Part shown: in pieces, positions 7,111 through 9,522 of the stretch
Layout: every line of letters begins with the position of its first letter
How positions within the stretch are numbered: position 1 is the first letter of the stretch
NCBI GenBank assembly: GCA_013002475.1
Contig: JABDJM010000213.1
Location: 1-9,522 of the forward strand
DNA length: 9,522 nucleotides
Reading direction: 5' to 3'
Source: Saprospiraceae bacterium
Lineage (GTDB): Bacteria > Bacteroidota > Bacteroidia > Chitinophagales > Saprospiraceae
Made by a program: the position numbers and the translations under genes
The notes under the pieces: generated by a model
Databases searched by the model: none
Told to the model about the DNA's origin: nothing
Seen by the model: the letters and a program-made list of their open reading frames with translations, nothing else

Positions 7111-7163
7111 AATTGAGTAATAGGAGGCTTTGACTATATAGAATGCAGGAAAATGGGAAACAA

Positions 7164-7898
7164 TTACTTCAATTTGTCAAAAACCTCCCCCTTCTTACTT
7201 CTGCTCATATTGATCCGTTGATCATTTTCCATGATAAGATAGCCGCCATCGTTTCGATGAATACTTTTGACCTTGTCCAGATTGACAAGGTAACTGGCAT
7301 GCACCCGATGAAAATTGTGACCCTGCAAGGAGGCCTCTATGCCCTTCAGCACCCGGCTGATCAATCTGGATTCCGCTCCAAAAAATATCTTTGTATAGTT
7401 TCCGTGAGATTGACAGTAAATTATATCATTAATTGGGATCAGATCAAAGCCGTCCGCGTTCGGTACTGAAAGTTTCTTGCTCTTTGTACTGAACTGCATG
7501 GAATTTAACAAAGCCTCAATTTTGAGATAATTGTTGTTCTCTTCTATAGTTGACAAAACTCTATTGACCGCCTCTTTGAGTTCATTTCTTTGAATGGGCT
7601 TCATGATATAATCCACAGCCTGCTGTCTAAAAGCCTGGACAGCGAATTCGTCATAGGCCGTAACAAAGATTACTTTGAAGTTCACTTTGGAAATCGAATT
7701 CAAAAATTCGAAACCGCTCATTTCAGGCATTTCAATATCGAGAAATACAAGATCCGGATTCAGACTTTCAATTTTTGAAAGTGCCTCTATGGGTGAGTTG
7801 AAGGCTGCCAGGATTTCTATTTCCGGGCAAACTTCTTCCAAATCAATTTTCAATCCTGCGGTGCACAAGGGTTCGTCATCTATTAGTACGGCTTTCAT
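7164..7898 (-). CDS. LytTR-family response regulator transcription factor (LytR/AlgR type)
   Basis: The 244 residues have the standard two-domain layout. The receiver domain (about 1-120) shows the acidic pair D7-D8, the phosphoacceptor D54 in LVFLDIEMPEMSG, the switch residue T80 in VIFVTAYDEFAVQAF and the conserved K100 in YIMKPI. The LytTR DNA-binding domain (about 142-243) carries IYCQSHGNYTKIFF (160-173), FHRVHASYLVNLDKV and the end motif INMSRSKKGEVFDKL. Length and all key residues are normal, so it should be functional. The ATG is 8 bp after the stop of the upstream sensor kinase, so both are made from one message and almost certainly form a cognate pair. LytTR regulators bind pairs of short direct repeats near target promoters; the nearest candidate target is the gap 7056-7163, just downstream. 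No Shine-Dalgarno sequence is visible before the start. Confidence 0.95.
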   Translation of the reverse strand: MKAVLIDDEPLCTAGLKIDLEEVCPEIEILAAFNSPIEALSKIESLNPDLVFLDIEMPEMSGFEFLNSISKVNFKVIFVTAYDEFAVQAFRQQAVDYIMKPIQRNELKEAVNRVLSTIEENNNYLKIEALLNSMQFSTKSKKLSVPNADGFDLIPINDIIYCQSHGNYTKIFFGAESRLISRVLKGIEASLQGHNFHRVHASYLVNLDKVKSIHRNDGGYLIMENDQRINMSRSKKGEVFDKLK

Positions 7899-7906
7899 AG
7901 CAGGGT

Positions 7907-9522
7907 TTATTTCTTGTCAGGTATTGTAATAATCACTATGGTCCCGGATGGCCTTCCCCTTTCAACTTTATCAATGATTTCCAGGGAAGCACCTTTGCCT
8001 AAGGTGTTAATCCTCTCCTGGCTCAATAGTTGACCAAATCCTTTTCTGGTTTTTTGCTGATCCTTGACATTTAGATCGGATTTTGAAGGCCTTCCAACTC
8101 CGTTATCATCGATTTCAATGATAAGGTTATCCTTTTGTGTGAATATGTTAACCCTTAAATAGGCAGGTCCGGCTTTTCCGAGCAATCCATGCCAGATCGC
8201 ATTTTCAATAAAGGGTTGCATGATCATTGGTGGTACTGCAATCTCCTCGGCATTTATGTCATCATCAACAACAATAATGAAATCCAATTTTTTTGAAAAA
8301 CGTAGTCTTTCAATTTCGACATATTTTTTATTGAAAGCGATCTCTCTTTCCAATGGGATGCTAGTCTCTTTGGAAATGGAAAGTATCTCTCTTACCAGAT
8401 GACTAAAGTTGCCTAGATATTCAATACTACTTTCCTTTTTATCTAATAGGATTAAGCTTCGAATACTGTTTAGTGCATTAAAAATAAAATGGGGATTAAG
8501 TTGGGCTCTGATCGCTTCGTTTTGCAACTTGGCAATCCGGGTATTTAGCTTTTCCTGATTAACTTTGTATTGAATCCTGGCCTTATAAGCCCATGTTAAT
8601 AGGCCAAGAATTGAAACCCCACTTATCAAAAGAAACCACCAGGTTTTCCAAAAGGGAGGTTTTATCGAAAAGGAAAAGGAAGTGATTTCACCCTCTATCC
8701 CGTCAACTATACTTCTTGCTTCAAAAGTGTAATGCCCGGGAGCAAGGTTTTCATACCTGAAATGATTGTCTTCAATTCCCCCAAAGATCCATACTGAATT
8801 ATGTGGCCGAAGCCGATGCCCTAATTGATACTCTTCTACATTTCCAAATGCAGGCATAGAAGTCTGGATCTGGAAATCATTCTCCTTGTGGGAAAATGAA
8901 TGGGGGAATTGATCTGGGTTTTCCTTTTTACCCCTAACTATAACATCCCTGATATCAACTTCCACTGGTTGACTTGAGCTTGACAAAACATTGGGATCTC
9001 CGATCGAAATACCATTCTCTCCGTTTATAAAGAGGAGACCATTGGCCACAGAAATTCCCTGACTCAATTTGGTTCTGACCAGGCCATGCTGACTATTGAA
9101 GATTTTTTTTATTGTAAGATCATTATCCAGTAAGGCAAGCCCATTACCTGTGGCAACCCAGAAATTCCCATTGTCTCCTGATAGCATCTCTATGGGAGCA
9201 TGTAGCTTTCTGTCGGACAGATGAGACAGCACCTGAAGCTCACTTTCAATATTTTCAATGTTTACTTTTAACAATCCCCGTTCACTTGACAGAATGAATA
9301 GGAATCCATCTTTGAAAAGTAATTGATGGATCGTTCCGGATTCGGTTGGTGGCCCTTTTTTGATATTGACTAAGTCCCCTTCCTTTCCAAGGTGGAAAGT
9401 GCTAACCTTATGGGTTTGCTTATCAACCAGGTAAAACGCGGAGTGGGCTGCAATTCCCATCCAGTTACCACAATCGATGATATCATGAAGCATGTATAAA
9501 ACCTTCTCCATCGATGATGAAT
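7907..9522 (-). CDS. LytS/YehU-type sensor histidine kinase with propeller (Reg_prop) and Y_Y_Y input region, 5' truncated by the window edge
   Basis: Numbering is from the Met at 9511. Residues about 1-180 look like the last blades of a two-component regulator propeller (GDNGNFWVATGNGLALLDN at 112-130, and LLFINGENGISIGD). A Y_Y_Y domain follows (about 210-284; EYQLGHRLRPHNSVW, FRYENLAPGHYTFEARSI), then one membrane helix (about 291-309; WWFLLISGVSILGLLTWAY), a short coiled linker, and the His_kinase domain with the phosphoacceptor H341 in RAQLNPHFIFNALNSIRSL. The ATPase domain shows the N box PFIENAIWHG (433-442), the G1 box DDNGVG (468-473) and a glycine-rich GFGQLLSQERI (491-501). The catalytic residues look intact. 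The propeller is far shorter than the family norm, there is no signal peptide, and the frame stays open past the Met to the window edge (Ser-Ser-Ser), so the true start lies outside. The input domains would sense in the periplasm, with the kinase in the cytoplasm. The partner is the LytTR regulator 8 bp downstream. Confidence 0.93.
   Translation of the reverse strand, partial: SSSMEKVLYMLHDIIDCGNWMGIAAHSAFYLVDKQTHKVSTFHLGKEGDLVNIKKGPPTESGTIHQLLFKDGFLFILSSERGLLKVNIENIESELQVLSHLSDRKLHAPIEMLSGDNGNFWVATGNGLALLDNDLTIKKIFNSQHGLVRTKLSQGISVANGLLFINGENGISIGDPNVLSSSSQPVEVDIRDVIVRGKKENPDQFPHSFSHKENDFQIQTSMPAFGNVEEYQLGHRLRPHNSVWIFGGIEDNHFRYENLAPGHYTFEARSIVDGIEGEITSFSFSIKPPFWKTWWFLLISGVSILGLLTWAYKARIQYKVNQEKLNTRIAKLQNEAIRAQLNPHFIFNALNSIRSLILLDKKESSIEYLGNFSHLVREILSISKETSIPLEREIAFNKKYVEIERLRFSKKLDFIIVVDDDINAEEIAVPPMIMQPFIENAIWHGLLGKAGPAYLRVNIFTQKDNLIIEIDDNGVGRPSKSDLNVKDQQKTRKGFGQLLSQERINTLGKGASLEIIDKVERGRPSGTIVIITIPDKK

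Noticed and set aside
7143..7469. Plus-strand open frame of 108 codons overlapping the LytTR gene
   Set aside because: It lies antisense to the DNA-binding domain of an intact response regulator and has no domain features of its own.
769..7898. A complete phage-defence island
   Set aside because: Only the PycTM domain hints at defence. There is no cyclase, nuclease, CRISPR array, toxin-antitoxin pair or mobile element in the window.

Overview
The window looks like chromosomal DNA of a Bacteroidota (Bacteroidetes) bacterium. The gene content is typical of that phylum: a sensor kinase with a propeller and Y_Y_Y input region followed by a separate LytTR response regulator, a secreted Asp-box propeller ending in a '3-coathanger stack' domain, a tail-fibre-like protein with the usual Bacteroidota C-terminal coiled coil, a WG-repeat protein, an HD domain fused to a Pycsar-type membrane effector domain, and an Omp85-type barrel. 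Start sites also lack Shine-Dalgarno sequences, as is usual in this phylum. No class or genus can be assigned from the window. There are no RNA genes, insertion sequences, CRISPR arrays or tRNAs, and no gene-free stretch over 300 bases; the longest gap is 108 bp (7056-7163).

Layout: (i) 1-762, plus strand, is the C-terminal end of an outer-membrane beta-barrel protein cut by the left edge. (ii) All other genes lie on the minus strand and read right to left. A sensor histidine kinase (7907-9522, cut by the right edge) is followed after 8 bp by its LytTR response regulator (7164-7898). After the 108-bp gap come a secreted tail-fibre-like protein (5970-7055) and an Asp-box propeller protein (3467-5977) whose start overlaps the end of the former by 8 bp. 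After 86 bp there is a secreted WG-repeat protein (1953-3380), and 38 bp further an HD-domain/PycTM membrane protein (769-1914), which converges on the barrel gene with a 6-bp gap.

How they may work together (inference): the kinase and regulator form a signalling pair whose nearest possible target is the 108-bp gap in front of the two surface/secreted proteins. That gap holds a 16-bp near-perfect palindrome just upstream of the tail-fibre start. The tail-fibre and propeller proteins are probably translated in a coupled way and may form an exported adhesive or structural pair. The HD-PycTM protein is the most interesting single gene: it carries the membrane domain of the Pycsar anti-phage system fused to an HD phosphohydrolase-like domain, but no nucleotide cyclase is present in the window, so it is either an orphan effector or a housekeeping relative of the defence protein.
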